From assembly GCA_032716605.1 (NCBI GenBank), contig CM064545.1:12728452-12792451 (forward strand): 64,000 nt of DNA. Direction: 5' to 3'. Shown here piece by piece: positions 1-9,535 of the stretch; the first letter of the stretch is position 1; each line of letters starts with the position of its first letter. Source of the DNA: Paralithodes platypus. Taxonomy: Eukaryota; Arthropoda; Malacostraca; Decapoda; Lithodidae. The notes under the pieces are model-generated. The model had not been told where the DNA came from. It worked only from the letters and a program-made list of their open reading frames with translations, and did no database searches. The translations under genes and the position numbers were made by a program.

Positions 1-437
1 CTTCTTCATCCATAGTCCCATTTTTACTCAACACACTGCCCAGATACTTAAAAGAGCTGACGATCTCCATAGCCTGACCGTTCAACTTCACCTCATACTC
101 TGTGACTTCACCCCTTTCTAAGACCATGACATTGCTCTTCCCCGCATTTACCTTCAGATTCCGTTTTTCGCACACTATTCCAAACTTATTTACTCGCATT
201 TATTATCGCTCATCAGAACTGTATCATCCGCAAACAGAAGTATAGGCAGCTTCCACTCATTTCCCTCCCTTTTCAGCAATACACCAACATCCACTGCTCT
301 TCCTAGTATTTCTTTCATGAATCCATCCATATATACAGTAAACAACCACAGGGACATAACACACCCCTGTTTCAACCCAACATTCAGATCAAAGAACTCG
401 CTCTGCTCATTCTCCACACGTACTGCCGCCTTGCTCG
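1..437 (-). pseudogene. RTE-like LINE, C-terminal half of reverse transcriptase (broken)
   Basis: Read on the minus strand this encodes the later reverse-transcriptase blocks of a non-LTR retrotransposon. The conserved GLKQGCVMSLWLF block is followed by the catalytic FADDTVLM block, and after a frameshift near position 190 by NLKVNAGKS and FKYLGSVLS. The TAA that ends the first reading frame lies at the shift, so this copy cannot make full-length protein. The N-terminal part of the same element lies at 6,373-9,046 on the same strand: it stops at KSMYE, exactly where this piece starts with ASKAAVRV. The two are therefore one element split by the material in between. The downstream end lies outside the window. 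The RTE assignment rests on motif style and is fairly secure; the family name is not known. Confidence 0.8.
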
Positions 438-490
438 CTACCACTACTTGCTCGCTATCCACTACTTGCTCGCTACCGCCAGACGCTGCA
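430..490. repeat. Short tandem repeat at the RTE/insert junction
   Basis: About three copies of a 17-bp unit (TTGCTCGCTACCACTAC and variants) mark the point where the RTE reading frame is lost. It may be a local duplication made when the CR1 copy inserted. It has no coding meaning. Confidence 0.5.
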
Positions 491-626
491 GACGCTCTGT
501 CAACGCTCTCACGATATCGATCATAATTTGAGTATTATCTACTCATCCTCTTCATTCTTGTGCATGAAAGGTGGTTAAGAGCACGTTTAACCATCCTGTA
601 GCTTAGTAAGTAACACTGCACGATGC

Positions 627-840
627 TTCCATGTCATTTCAACCAGTAGACCACTTAAACCAGTAGCTCGGAGGGTTCCATGTCATTTCAACCAGTAGAC
701 CATTTCAACCAGTAGCTCTCAACCAGTGCCAAATTAACCCAGACCAACCAAACCAGTGCCAAAATATAGTACTATCCTAACCTAACCTATCCTAACCGTA
801 TTGGTTGATTTGGTACTGGTTGAAATGGTCTACTGGTTGA
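627..840. repeat. AACCAGTAGACC repeat block with a 27-bp perfect inverted repeat
   Basis: A 49-bp unit is directly repeated (copies starting near 627 and 676). The segment 688-714 is the exact reverse complement of 814-840, giving 27-bp arms around a spacer of about 99 bp. The spacer holds further near-palindromic AACCAGTGCCAAAT / ATTTGGTACTGGTT sequence and a short CCTAA-rich run at 774-797. It could fold as a long hairpin. No ORF is present. It may belong to the 5' region of the CR1 copy downstream or to an older MITE; the sequence does not decide. Confidence 0.7.
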
Positions 841-1652
841 GTTGACCGGTCACCCTGCACGATATTTCGCTGTGTATTGATTGATAAACTTTGTGTTTAT
901 CACAAGACTCCTGCTCGGACAGGGCGCCACTAGCGCCATCTATTGTTTTGTTTTGTTTTGTAAACAAACGCTCTCTTACTATCTTATATAAAATCGTAGC
1001 CCCTAATTTTACCCATTACCTACTGTAGTAAGTATCTATTTAACTGCCTTGTATGTAAGTAAAGCTTTGCATATTAATTTGCTAATAAACAATATTGTTT
1101 ACTAACTAACCTGCCTACAGGGACTAATGCCGACGCCATTTTGTCTACAAACTTTTTTGGGAGATTATACATATTAAATTCCAGACAATTTTGTACCAAA
1201 TTTAAGTGCATTCATTTATCTTTTCCCCTTAGATATATTCTTGACTTTTTCTCCTCAGACTGATTTTACTTTAAGCTAAGGGTGGTATTTGTACAAACTA
1301 ACCTAGCCTAACCCAACCTGCCAAGCTTTTAACCTAACCCAAACCTAGCCTAGCCTATAGCCAGCCAATCTGTTTTTATTATTAACTCTTGTAGATATTG
1401 TATTTAGTATCCTACTGTAGCTATATATATATCTGTAATTTTAGTTGTTGCTTGCACGATCTTGTAGTAACCTTTGACTGATACACTTTTATCTAAAAAG
1501 AGTAGGCTACTGCTTTACTAGGCTACAGCGACACCAGGGCCATCTGTTGATACAGTATATTAACCCCTTGTGTGCAGTCACACTTTATTTTTATATAATC
1601 TCTATATGGTGAATATTTAGTTACATATTCTGTTATATATATATTTGTTTAA
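841..1652. other. Non-coding AT-rich stretch, probable CR1 5' region
   Basis: No reading frame of note. It contains a TTTTG-rich run near 945-962 and scattered CCTAACC/CTAGCC motifs near 1,300-1,360. It lies between the RTE junction and the repeats that lead into the CR1 ORF1, so it is probably leader of that CR1 or older inserted DNA. I see no other features. Confidence 0.4.
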
Positions 1653-1881
1653 GGTTAGGTTATCACAACTGGTAGCCTATTTCTGCGTATTTCAATTTTA
1701 TTATTTTCGGTTAGGCTATTCAACGCTGGTAGCCTATTGTTGCGTATTTCAATTTTTCATTTTTTTTTTGGTTAGGCTATCACCCTTGGAAGCCTAATTC
1801 TGAGTATCTAAACATTTTTGTTTTCGGTTAGGCTATAACCCCTGATAACCTATTAATGCGTATTTCAACATATTTGTTTTC
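1653..1881. repeat. About 57-bp tandem repeat, four diverged units
   Basis: Units begin GGTTAGGCTAT at 1,653, 1,709, 1,770 and 1,826, each running through a GGTAGCCTATT-like and a GCGTATTTCAA segment. The periods are 56 to 61 bp and the units differ at many sites, so the array is old. It sits directly before the 19-bp array that leads into the CR1 ORF1. Confidence 0.75.
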
Positions 1882-1883
1882 GG

Positions 1884-1985
1884 TTGAAGTGATTGAAGTG
1901 TTTTTAAAGTGAGTGAAGTGTTTTAAAGTGAGTTAAGTGTTTTAAAGTGAGTGAAGTGTTTTAAAGTGAGTGAAGTGTTTTTAAG
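1884..1985 (+). repeat. 19-bp tandem repeat in the CR1 leader
   Basis: Units of AGTGAGTGAAGTGTTTTAA start at 1,908, 1,927, 1,946 and 1,965, with partial units before. The same GAAGTGAGTGAAGTG sequence resumes at 2,491 after the SINE, just before the ORF1 start at 2,529. The SINE therefore inserted into this array, and the array belongs to the CR1 5' region. Confidence 0.75.
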
Positions 1986-2490
1986 TTTTTTTTTTTTTTT
2001 TTTTTTTTTTGTCTATATTCCAACTACTCCCTCTCGGGCATAGGCTGAGAGCCTGTACATTCCACCGCCCAACACGGTGAAGCCCGTGAGGTCTTGTTCC
2101 AGTCTGGGGAGTGAGACATGCGAAGCATCCATCATGGCTCGAAGCAGCTCCATCTCTGAAGCGGCCGGTTGCTTCGCTCAAGTGCTTCACCGTCTCACCC
2201 TCCAGACTCAGACCCTCACTCTCAGAACGCCACCTATTGAGCAGTGAACTCACTAGGCATTGTCCCCCTGTAACATATTTTGAATATGGGAATATTCATA
2301 CAGTGTTATTTAATCAGGGAACAACGAGGGTATTTTTTTGGCATTTCGGTGGGCTTTGTGGTAATGCACTGATACTAGGTACAGCACAAATTCAATCCCA
2401 ATAATATCTTCCCATTGACATATCGGGATTTGAACCCGGGTCCATTGGATTACCAATCCAGTGGCATGACCACTCCACCACACCTCCCCT
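1986..2490 (-). mobile_element. tRNA-derived SINE inserted in the CR1 leader
   Basis: On the minus strand the element starts with a tRNA-like head (2,490 to about 2,418), passes through a body of about 400 bp, and ends in a 25-bp poly(A) (poly(T) at 1,986-2,010). The body matches a second copy at 9,956-10,441 over most of its length, which shows a dispersed family. Both ends are flanked by the same 19-bp CR1 leader repeats. Short open frames in it are not supported as genes. Confidence 0.8.
2418..2489 (-). other. tRNA-like head of the SINE, with A-box and B-box
   Basis: The minus strand shows an A-box-like TGGTGGAGTGG and a B-box GGTTCAAATCC. The T-arm pairs well, and the anticodon-type loop TTGGTAA is closed by a TGGAT/ATCCA stem, which would read GGT (Thr). 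The acceptor ends do not pair, so this is an RNA polymerase III promoter relic inside the SINE and not a working tRNA. Confidence 0.75.
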
Positions 2491-2528
2491 GAAGTGAGTG
2501 AAGTGATCTGAAAAAAGTGACTGTCACC

Positions 2529-3798
2529 ATGCCTCGCGCTTGTAAGAACTGCGCCGGTAGGTTCGGTGAGTCCATGTTTGCTACTGTCGATCTTCAAGTC
2601 TGCCGGCTCTGCCAGCAACGAGAGAATTTTACAGTGAAATTAGATGAAGCCTACAACAAGATCAACGTCTTCACCATGAAGCTGGAATCACTCCAATAGT
2701 TTGTAGCACTCAACGTTGGAGTACCACAAACTTCAATTGTCACCGCAACTCCAGCAGCCACCCACGCCCCCAACGTCAACTGCCAACAATTCAACGCCTT
2801 CAGTAGCCACTTCAGGTGATGGTTCCGATATTCAAGAAACAAATAGTGACTCTCTTCCCCCTCAAGACAACTTCCATGTCATGAGGAACAACGTTTTCCC
2901 CAAGACCAGGAAACCCATACCGATTACTGAGTGTCAAACCCGTTTCCAGATACTCACAGACTCAGATGACGAAGAGGAAATAGAAGAAGTCCGGCTCGTG
3001 GGAGACTCGATGATACATGGTCAGCTCACAGAGTTTTGCGCCAGGGCACCTAAGACCAGGAAGCGTTTTTGTATCCCTGGTGGTGGTGTGGATGACATAG
3101 TTGCTGCAGTTGACGAAGTATCAAAGCTGGCCCCTGCTAATACAATGTAAGTCATCCACGTTGGATCCAACGATGTACAGCGAACCCGGTCGGAACATTT
3201 GCTTTTAACCCCTTCAGACTCATATGATGCAGAGGTTGCCAGATTAGCAATAAGAAATAGAGTTCTCTCACTTTTATAATTACCTCTCCAAAATTAGTTT
3301 TATGCCCACAGCTAACTCAAAGACAACTGCAGAGGTTGAATTAACTAAACTAAAGGTTATTAAATACCCCTGATGGTAACAAAGGCTTTAAAGTATCCCT
3401 AATAGGCTCAAAATTGCGTCATATGTCGGAGAGGGTTAAAGTACCAGCAGCTGATCAAGTCGTTTAAGGAGAAGTCATCAAGGATCATCGTCTCAGGAAT
3501 CGTCCCCCGGCTTGGTGTAGAGAGCCGATTTTACAACATAGCCACCAGCACAAATCGTTGTCTAGCAAACCTCTGGAGGAAGGAGAATGTGGGATTCGTC
3601 GACACCTGGGACAATTTCTACTACGATGACTATTTGTTTTCGGACGATGGAGTTCATCTGAACCAGGTGGGAGCAGCACGTTTTGGGAGTCTTCTCAACG
3701 ATGCGGTGAAGGATTTTCGGAGAAGAAATCGACTCAGCACAGGACAACCAGGAAGGAGGACCGAAGACAGCGAGGACGGCAACCTGCAAAGGAATTAA
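2529..3798 (+). pseudogene. CR1 ORF1 with zinc-binding N-terminus and SGNH-hydrolase (esterase) domain, broken
   Basis: The first frame begins at the ATG at 2,529, with CKNC and CRLC pairs typical of a zinc-binding module and a short heptad-like stretch; it stops at 2,697. The next frame holds a Pro/Ser/Thr-rich linker, an acidic run, and SGNH block I (LVGDSM). A TAA at 3,148 is followed by block III (HVGSNDV) in the same frame. A MITE (3,209-3,435) interrupts next. The frame resumes and ends at 3,798 after block V (DGVHLN), which carries the Asp-His pair. Esterase-type ORF1 proteins are known in the CR1 and L2 clades and are thought to act in RNP assembly or membrane contact. The lesions seen are a frameshift near 2,700-2,715, one nonsense codon and one insertion. 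Confidence 0.8.
3209..3435. mobile_element. TTAA MITE 'a' (piggyBac-like), 227 bp
   Basis: It is flanked by TTAA at 3,205-3,208 and 3,436-3,439. The ends are CCCCTTCAGACTCATATGA and, reverse-complemented, CCCTCTCCGACATATGACG, a near-match inverted repeat containing a CATATG palindrome. Removing the element and one TTAA rejoins the SGNH reading frame without a gap, which confirms the borders. There is no transposase, so it would depend on a piggyBac-type enzyme elsewhere (inferred from TTAA and the CCC/GGG ends). Confidence 0.85.
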
Positions 3799-3824
3799 AT
3801 TCTAATCCGTCAAGAACTGCGAAT

Positions 3825-4533
3825 TTGGATAAAGCTCCACCAACACGACCCAAATTCAAAACCGCCAGGGATAACGACCGAGGACCGAGGACAGCCATGA
3901 ATGTAAATGTAGATCTGACCAAAACCAAAAATTTGATTAAAGAACGTTCTGCGAGTTCTAAAACCGCAACTTTAAAGGTTTTCTATGCAAACGCTCGTAG
4001 CATACGCAATAAATTTTCAGATTTAGAGGAACTAGTGTTTACAGAAAATTATGATGTGATTGGCATAACAGAATCTTGGCTCAATACAGAAGATAGAGAC
4101 TTTTTAGCAGAGTATTCAGTTCCCGGTTATGTAATGTTTGAGAACAGCCGAATAAATGAAAATGGAGGTGGCGTTTTATTTTATATCAAAGAAAGTCTTA
4201 ACCCGACCCTCTTGTCAAAACCTCAAATTGTGAACGTCGACACATCTTTTGTGCTAATAAAGAATAATAAAGGTACAAAAATAATACTTGCATTAATATA
4301 CAGACCTCCAGGTCAATCAGTGCAAACTGACCGAGAAATTTAAGATCAAATTGCAGATGTAAGTAACTCACAAGATACCGTATTTTTTGGCGACATTAAT
4401 TTACCTATGACCAAGTGGGGCGATACTCTTACTTCACACTCCGGACATGACTTGCATGCGCACTTGCAAGAGAGTTCGCTTTATAAATTTTTTCGATCGC
4501 CGACCTGTGGTAATAACGTTCTTGACCTCAGAA
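3825..4533 (+). pseudogene. CR1 ORF2, AP-endonuclease domain (broken, truncated)
   Basis: The frame shows FYANARSIRNKF, then the catalytic Glu block IGITESWL and a GGGVLFYI block of an apurinic-type endonuclease, which nicks target DNA to prime reverse transcription. It ends at a TAA at 4,341-4,343. The same frame then continues through FFGDINLPMTKWG, the GD.N catalytic block, to NVLDL at about 4,533. This distal stretch matches the start of the ORF2 at 61,629-63,998. The first recognisable residues lie about 45 codons after the frame opens, so the true start is uncertain. Everything from the end of the endonuclease through the RT active site is missing. Confidence 0.8.
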
Positions 4534-4602
4534 ATGTAAAGTACTAAATATCGGATACCAAAATGAGAAAGCAAACTATTTGATGAATGGCACTCAGCTT
4601 AA

Positions 4603-5040
4603 CCCGTACAGCCCCAGCGACGCGCCTGACGCGTCGGCGATGTATGTAACGCACAGCCCCAGAGACGCGCCTGGCGCGTCACCCTAATTACGCCGACCGT
4701 AACCTCAGGTGTACCCACTCAAGGGGGCTCAGATTTGTATGGGAACTGTGTACGTATCCCACGCAACCGTGCCGATGGTTGAAAACTCTCAAAGTCCACG
4801 TGCGTGCGCGCGAGCGCGCAATAACCTTTTTTTTTGGGATAATTGCCTTCAATTTTTTACTCTTGTAAAATACGTTTTCGGGGGCTCTGTAGGACCATTC
4901 TTTAAGCTTTTTGAGCGGTTTTTCGTGGTTTTTCCTTCATTCCTAACCCATTCGCTATTGTTTCGGGAATAAAACCATTTTTTGAAAACCGGCCGGGTTT
5001 TGGTGCGCAAACATTACAAAACTAGCCGGGGCTCCACGGG
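4603..5040. mobile_element. TTAA MITE 'b' (piggyBac-like), 438 bp
   Basis: TTAA lies at 4,599-4,602 and 5,041-5,044. The ends are CCCGTACAGCCCC and, reverse-complemented, CCCGTGGAGCCCC. The first 85 bp hold two repeats of CAGCCCCAG followed by the GC-rich palindromes GACGCGCCTGACGCGTC (from about 4,619) and GACGCGCCTGGCGCGTC (from about 4,663). No coding capacity is supported. Confidence 0.85.
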
Positions 5041-5388
5041 TTAAGTATGTAAACAGAGAAACCGATCTGGGAGTAACAATATCGAGTAACCTAATACCGA
5101 GTCAACAATGTTCAGAAGTTGTTAAGAAGGCAAACAAAATAATTGGCTTTATAGGCAGGTCATTTGAGCATAAATCCAAAGACGTTATCCTAACCCTTTA
5201 CAATACCTTAGTCCGCCCTCTTCTGGAATACTGCGTTCAATCCTGGTGCCCTTATTACCAAAAAGATATAGACAAGCTAGAACGAGTTCAACGTAGAGTT
5301 ACCAAAATGATACCTAGCCTAAAGAACAAACCATACGGTGAGCGTCTTAGAGAATTAAATCTATTTCCTTTAACCCAGCGCAGATTAA

Positions 5389-5866
5389 CACCTTACGAGC
5401 GGCCTAGGCGGTAACTTCTACTACCTGCCAAGCGGGGGGTTTTACCCTAAACGAGCTTATTTCCGTGCTCTTTTTCATGCATAAACAAGAGCCAGAGCGT
5501 AATACAATTATGTATCCCTGAAAGGGCGTTAATTGAGCTTTCCAATGACACCAGAACCATCCTTCTACGACCACGCGTTCTCTTGCAACGATCGTGCAAG
5601 TCTAGTGCAAAATCCCTAAAATACGGTAATTTCCTTACATAATTCCCTGTGTATCGAGGCAGTGAGTGTGAGAGTGTGTGGAGTAGATGTCAGTAGTCGC
5701 GCGGGACCCGTGCCGAGCGGTCATGAGCCGACCTATGCTCCTCCCACCGCTCGGCTCTCTCTCAGAGCACATTACGTGCTCAAAATTGCATGCTACTATA
5801 GCCGGGCCCCGCTCTTTAGGTTGGGGTTCTCTTGTCCGACTATAGCCGGGTGCTGCCAAAGAGGGG
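5389..5866 (+). mobile_element. TTAA MITE 'c', 478 bp, same family as 'd' and 'e'
   Basis: TTAA lies at 5,385-5,388 and 5,867-5,870. It starts CACCTTACGAGCGGCC and ends, reverse-complemented, CCCCTCTTTGGCAGC. The core shares long blocks with MITE 'd' (17,036-17,517) in the same orientation and with MITE 'e' (7,439-7,910) reversed, including the TTGCAACGATCGTGCAA segment. Two CTATAGCCGGG palindromic blocks sit near the right end (about 5,796 and 5,840). Confidence 0.85.
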
Positions 5867-6161
5867 TTAAGAGGCGACTTAATTCAAGTGTTCAAAATCA
5901 TCAAAGGCATCGACAATATGAACTGTAGTAAGTACTTCACTATCGACCAATCTAATTACACGCGGGGAAACGGGTGCAAAATTATTGGTAATTCTTTTAA
6001 CTCACACGAAGCTAAAAAATTCTTCTTCAATCGAGTTGTCAACTTATGGATTTGGGCTTCCCCGAGATGTTATAGACTGCAGCACCGTTGATTCATTTAA
6101 ACTTCGCCTAGACAAATATCTCGCATCAAACCCGCGACTGACTGCGTTTGTAAATGAATAA

Positions 6162-6372
6162 CTTTATTTTATCTTCCCCTCAGTTACTAACCCATCTGTC
6201 CTCTACTAACTTCCTAATCCTGCCACGGACATTAGTTCCAGGGCAGTAGTTCTCTTTCCAATGTTCCCTTACCCACTCTAAACCACTGTTTGGACACTTG
6301 ATCCTCAGTGTTTTGGAGGACAAGCAGCCTAGAAGGGTCACTAGAACTGTTGTTGCTTGATTTCCTTTGTAC
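6162..6372 (+). other. CR1 3' untranslated region
   Basis: This stretch is about 90% identical by eye to the reverse complement of 61,409-61,628 and, in its last part, of 27,131-27,296. It ends in TTTCCTTTGTACT. That matches the short GTACAAAGG terminal repeats of the other copies, as expected for CR1 elements, which end in short repeats and not in poly(A). RTE sequence starts immediately after. Confidence 0.8.
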
Positions 6373-7434
6373 TCATACATGCTCTTCACTGCTTTCAGCA
6401 ACTTGCCATCTACTCCGTATATTCTAAGTACTTTCCACATACCTTCTCTATCCACTTTGTCAGAGGCCTTCTCCAGGTCCATAAAGGCAACATACACCTT
6501 TTGTTGCTTCTCCAGATATTTCTCCACAACACAATTCAGGGTAAAACTCTGATCTACACTTCCTCTTCCCTTCCTAAAAACCTCCCTGCTCGTTGCCTAT
6601 CCATTTCTCTGTTCTCACTCTCACTCTCTCAATCACTACCCTACTGTACATCTTCCCTACTACGCTTAAAAGACATATTCCTCGGTGGTTACCAGTATAC
6701 CACACACTCCTCTTTCCCCTTTGCCCTTATATAGGGGGACTATTATGCCAGTCGTCCAGTCATCGGGTGCACTCCCCTTCTCCCATGCTAGTTTGCACAT
6801 TTGCCATACCCATTCGAGCACTATCTCACCACCATGCCTCAACATTTCCCCACACACTCCATCTGTTCCTGGTGCTTTCCCCAACTTCACTCTTTTCATG
6901 GCTTCCCACACTTCTGACCTCCTGATCCCCACCTCCTCCTCCACTACTTCTCCTCTTCTCCCTCCCATACCATATCCAACTATGTTTGCTGGCTCTACAT
7001 TCCTTACATTTAGCAACTCGATGTACTCCCTCCATATTTTGTCTCTCTCTTGCTTCTCGGCTAGCAACCTCCCATTCTTATCTATCACACCCTTACTGTT
7101 CCCCTTGCTACCTTCCCTAACATTCTTGACTTCTTTCCAGAACAGTTTCTTTCACTTCATCCATTTTACACTCAGATTCCTTCCAAATTCCTCATCTACT
7201 CTTCTCTTACATTCCTTCACTACTCTCCTCACCACTCTCTTTCTCTCCACGTACCTCACTCGTTTCTGCTTCTCCAAATCTTCATTCCATCTACTACCCA
7301 ACCACTCTCTATACGCTTTCTTCTTGTCTTCCACAGCTATTTTTACCTCTTCTGTCCACCATGCTGTACCTTTCACTCCCCTCCCTCTTCTCCTCGCTCC
7401 ACACACCTCCTCACATGCTGCACAGATCTCTTCC
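6373..7434 (-). pseudogene. RTE-like LINE, linker and N-terminal half of reverse transcriptase (broken)
   Basis: On the minus strand the frame at 7,406-7,152 (WWTEEVKIAVEDKKKAY) is the linker after the endonuclease. 7,088-6,666 holds GKAPGTDGVCGEML and DDWTTGIIVPLYKGKG, the first RT blocks. 6,527-6,373 holds VYVAFMDLEKASDKV, the block with the first catalytic Asp, and KLLKAVKSMYE. The pieces lie in different frames, so several frameshifts are present (near 7,140 and 6,680). The element breaks at 6,373, where the CR1 copy was inserted, and its continuation is at 1-437. The enzyme would copy element RNA into target DNA. Confidence 0.85.
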
Positions 7435-7438
7435 TTAA

Positions 7439-7910
7439 CCCTTAATTGGCGGCGCGCAACTTATGTCGTGTGAAATAAATATGGACTAAGTGGCGGTTCA
7501 CAACTTATGTTGTGTGCCATTTTCACCACGTAATGTTGCTGAGAGAGAGAGATGAGTGGTGGGAGGAGCATAGCAAGCGTATGACTGCTCCAGACCACCG
7601 CGGCGGACCTACTGACATGAATCCCACCCTCCCCCACCCTCTCGCACTCGCTACACAGGGAATTATGTAGGGAAAGTACCTAATTACATTGTTTTTGCAC
7701 TCTTGTTGCGCTATCGTTGCAAGAGAACCAGTGGTCGTACAAGGATGGCTGGGGTGTCATTGGAAAGCTCTGTTTATGCCCTTTCAGGGATAGATACTTG
7801 TTTTACACTCTGGGTCTTATTTAGGCATGAAAATGATCACGTAAACAACCCTATTTAGGGTAAAAACACCCCGCTGGGTCAAATAGACCACCTAGCCCGC
7901 TAAATAAGGG
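7439..7910 (-). mobile_element. TTAA MITE 'e', 472 bp, reversed member of the c/d family
   Basis: TTAA lies at 7,435-7,438 and 7,911-7,914. The ends are CCCTTAATTGGCGGC and, reverse-complemented, CCCTTATTTAGCGGGC. The first 85 bp contain two related blocks, each GGCGG plus a palindrome: GCAACTTATGTCGTG near 7,455 and CACAACTTATGTTGTG near 7,499. The core, read on the minus strand, aligns with MITEs 'c' and 'd'. It sits in the linker between endonuclease and RT of the RTE-like LINE. Confidence 0.85.
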
Positions 7911-7914
7911 TTAA

Positions 7915-8900
7915 ACACCTTGCTTATCTCCTCCACTTCCTCCATATATTCCAGGTCGAACCCACCTAGTCGTCTTTCTACTGCTCTCCTGTACTCCTAG
8001 TTCCTCCTCCTGTAGCCTCTCCACCCTCCTCACCATTCCACCTTCCTCTCGCCTCCCTCCAGCTCTCCTCACCCACTTCTTTTGTATCCTAACCTTAGCT
8101 ACTACATATATAATGATCAGACAGACCCCCTCCAATACCTCTATACACCCTAGCATCCATCACAGATTTCTTCATTCTTTCATCCACACATATATAATCA
8201 ATCAGTGACTTTCGTTCCACCACTGTCTTATCCTTCATCGTCCACACCACTTTCCATGTGTACCTGTGTATCATTCTGCGTCAGAAGAAGGTGTTGGCTA
8301 TCCACAACTTCCTCTCCACACATACGTCCACAATTGCACTACCATTCCCATTTACCTCTGACGGTACCCCCCACCCTCCCATCAACTTTCCTATCACCCA
8401 CCTTACCATTCATATCCCCAATCAGAAATATTCTTTCGTTCTTGTCAAACTTATCCAGGCACGCCTCCACATTCACCCAGAACTCCTCTTTCTCTCTTAC
8501 AAGTTTATCCTCTGTCGGAGCATACACACACACAATCACCCACGTTTGTATTCCTACTTTAATTCTCACCCCTACAATCCTTGAACCCACAGACCCATAT
8601 TCTCTTACACGCTCCTTCCATTTGTTACTTACAAACAAACACGCACCTTCTCTCGCTGCTCCCTCACTCACTCCAGAACACACACCCATTCCACACTCCC
8701 ACTCTTACATCTGTACCCTTCCATTTGGTCTCCGTCATTCCACATACATCCCGCCTGGCATTCACTAACACTTCCATGACCTCTCTCTCTTTTGTGCCAT
8801 TATTCATGCCACTCACGTTCCATGTACCTATTCTCAGAATGTCCGTAAGCTTGTCCATAGCCGGTCGGGGTTCGTCAACACAGGGTCCGACCGCATCCAA
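7915..8900 (-). pseudogene. RTE-like LINE, AP-endonuclease domain (broken)
   Basis: The minus-strand frame from 8,900 has RIGTWNVSGM and CGMTETKW (Asn and Glu catalytic blocks). After a stop and frame change, 8,689-8,339 has CVYAPTED and FLIGDMNGKVG. The last block, GLSDHYI, lies near 8,110 in a further frame. This is the order of an RTE-type endonuclease, which makes the first-strand nick for target-primed reverse transcription. At least two frameshifts and the MITE at 7,439-7,910 separate it from the RT domain. The ATG at 8,900 is a plausible start because the conserved 5' region lies just upstream. Confidence 0.85.
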
Positions 8901-9046
8901 GGCTGATCGTTCGTTTGTCGTTGCTACGCATCTTTCACGGGTGGGGGTCGCAAGCCTGCCGACCCAACCTCTTTAGTCACCTCTTACGACACGCAGAAGG
9001 CTCGTGGGGCATATTCTAATCCCTTACCCCCAGGGTAAATATGGGT
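8901..9046 (-). other. RTE-like LINE 5' region
   Basis: Read on the minus strand this is a GC-rich leader with CTGGGGGTAAGGGATTAGAA and GTCGTAAGAGGTGAC. It runs into the endonuclease start. It stops at the TTAA that hosts MITE 'f', so the 5' end of the RTE copy is at or close to 9,046. No ORF. Confidence 0.55.
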
Positions 9047-9050
9047 TTAA

Positions 9051-9531
9051 CCCTTCCTACCCGGTCTGCCTTAGGTAAGGACAGCACGAAAGAAGGGCAA
9101 ATACCCGGTATGCCTTATCTAAGGCATGAGCTTAATAGCCTAATTAAGCTTGGTCCGAACGCCGTGCGTACGACGTATGTCAACAAACCCAAGCGTTCGT
9201 CACCGCACCTCCGAAAACAAGAAGGAGAAGACTCCTCAATGTTATTGTTCTGACGTCATGACGAAATTAGTGTCTAAAAAGCTCCCATATTGGCAACATC
9301 TCTGCAATATTGGCTCCACTGAAATCGTCGTCACAACTGAACCAGTTGACTTACAGAGCTCTACTCTATGCCAAAATACAGATTGAAAACCGCACTACGA
9401 TTATAGATGAGTGGGAAAGTTCTAGCAGTGAAAATAAACATAAATACGGTAGCCTAGGCCTAGACGTTTTTCGGCCATATCGCCCGGGTAGGGGCGACCG
9501 TCATTGGGTAACACAGCCCGGGTAGGAAGGG
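9051..9531. mobile_element. TTAA MITE 'f', 481 bp, with 14-bp perfect terminal repeats
   Basis: TTAA lies at 9,047-9,050 and 9,532-9,535. Both ends read CCCTTCCTACCCGG inward. Inside the left end are two blocks, TACCCGG followed by GCCTTAGGTAAGG (about 9,068) and by TGCCTTATCTAAGGCA (about 9,110). Inside the right end CGCCCGGGTAGGGG and CAGCCCGGGTAGG repeat. It is not obviously related to the c/d/e family in the core. No transposase. Confidence 0.9.
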
Positions 9532-9535
9532 TTAA

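Larger units (their letters stand above)
4534..6161 (+). pseudogene. CR1 ORF2, C-terminal thumb/tail region, interrupted by two MITEs
   Basis: Three pieces (4,534-4,602, 5,041-5,388, 5,871-6,161) match, in order, the last part of the ORF2 at 61,629-63,998: TDLGVTISSNL, the EYCVQSWCPYYQKD block, ERVQRRVTKM, and the end LTAFVNE with stop at 6,159-6,161. The catalytic FADD block is absent because of the deletion at 4,533/4,534. Further small indels lie near 6,050. Each of the two gaps is a MITE with TTAA on both sides. The comparison with the second CR1 copy fixes the MITE borders to the base. Confidence 0.85.
1653..6372 (+). mobile_element. CR1-like LINE, near full length, with nested insertions and an RT-core deletion
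   Basis: Order: leader repeats, SGNH-domain ORF1 (2,529-3,798), endonuclease part of ORF2 (3,825-4,533), the distal end of ORF2 (4,534-6,161) and a 3' region ending near 6,372 in CCTTTGTACT. The 3' region is shared with the CR1 copies at 27,131-27,296 and 61,409-61,628. It carries one SINE and three TTAA MITEs. About 1.5 kb of ORF2 is missing at 4,533/4,534, so it is dead. It sits inside the RTE-like LINE. The left limit is uncertain and could lie anywhere from about 440 to 1,650. Confidence 0.8.

Noticed and set aside
774..797. Interstitial telomere repeat (CCTAA)n
   Set aside because: Only three or four imperfect units within a CCTAACC-rich region. Too short to call.
1557..1600. Another TTAA MITE starting TTAACCCCTTGTGTGCAG
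   Set aside because: No matching GGG-TTAA end within range and no paired palindrome.
2418..2489. Functional tRNA-Thr gene on the minus strand
   Set aside because: A-box, B-box, T-arm and a plausible anticodon loop are present, but the acceptor ends do not pair and the element continues into a SINE body with poly(A).
6685..7473. 262-residue plus-strand open frame
   Set aside because: It is the antisense of the RTE reverse transcriptase and linker; the product is Ser/Leu/Pro/Thr-rich with no domain.
8205..8976. Long plus-strand open frames
   Set aside because: Antisense shadows of the RTE endonuclease, which is recognisable on the minus strand.
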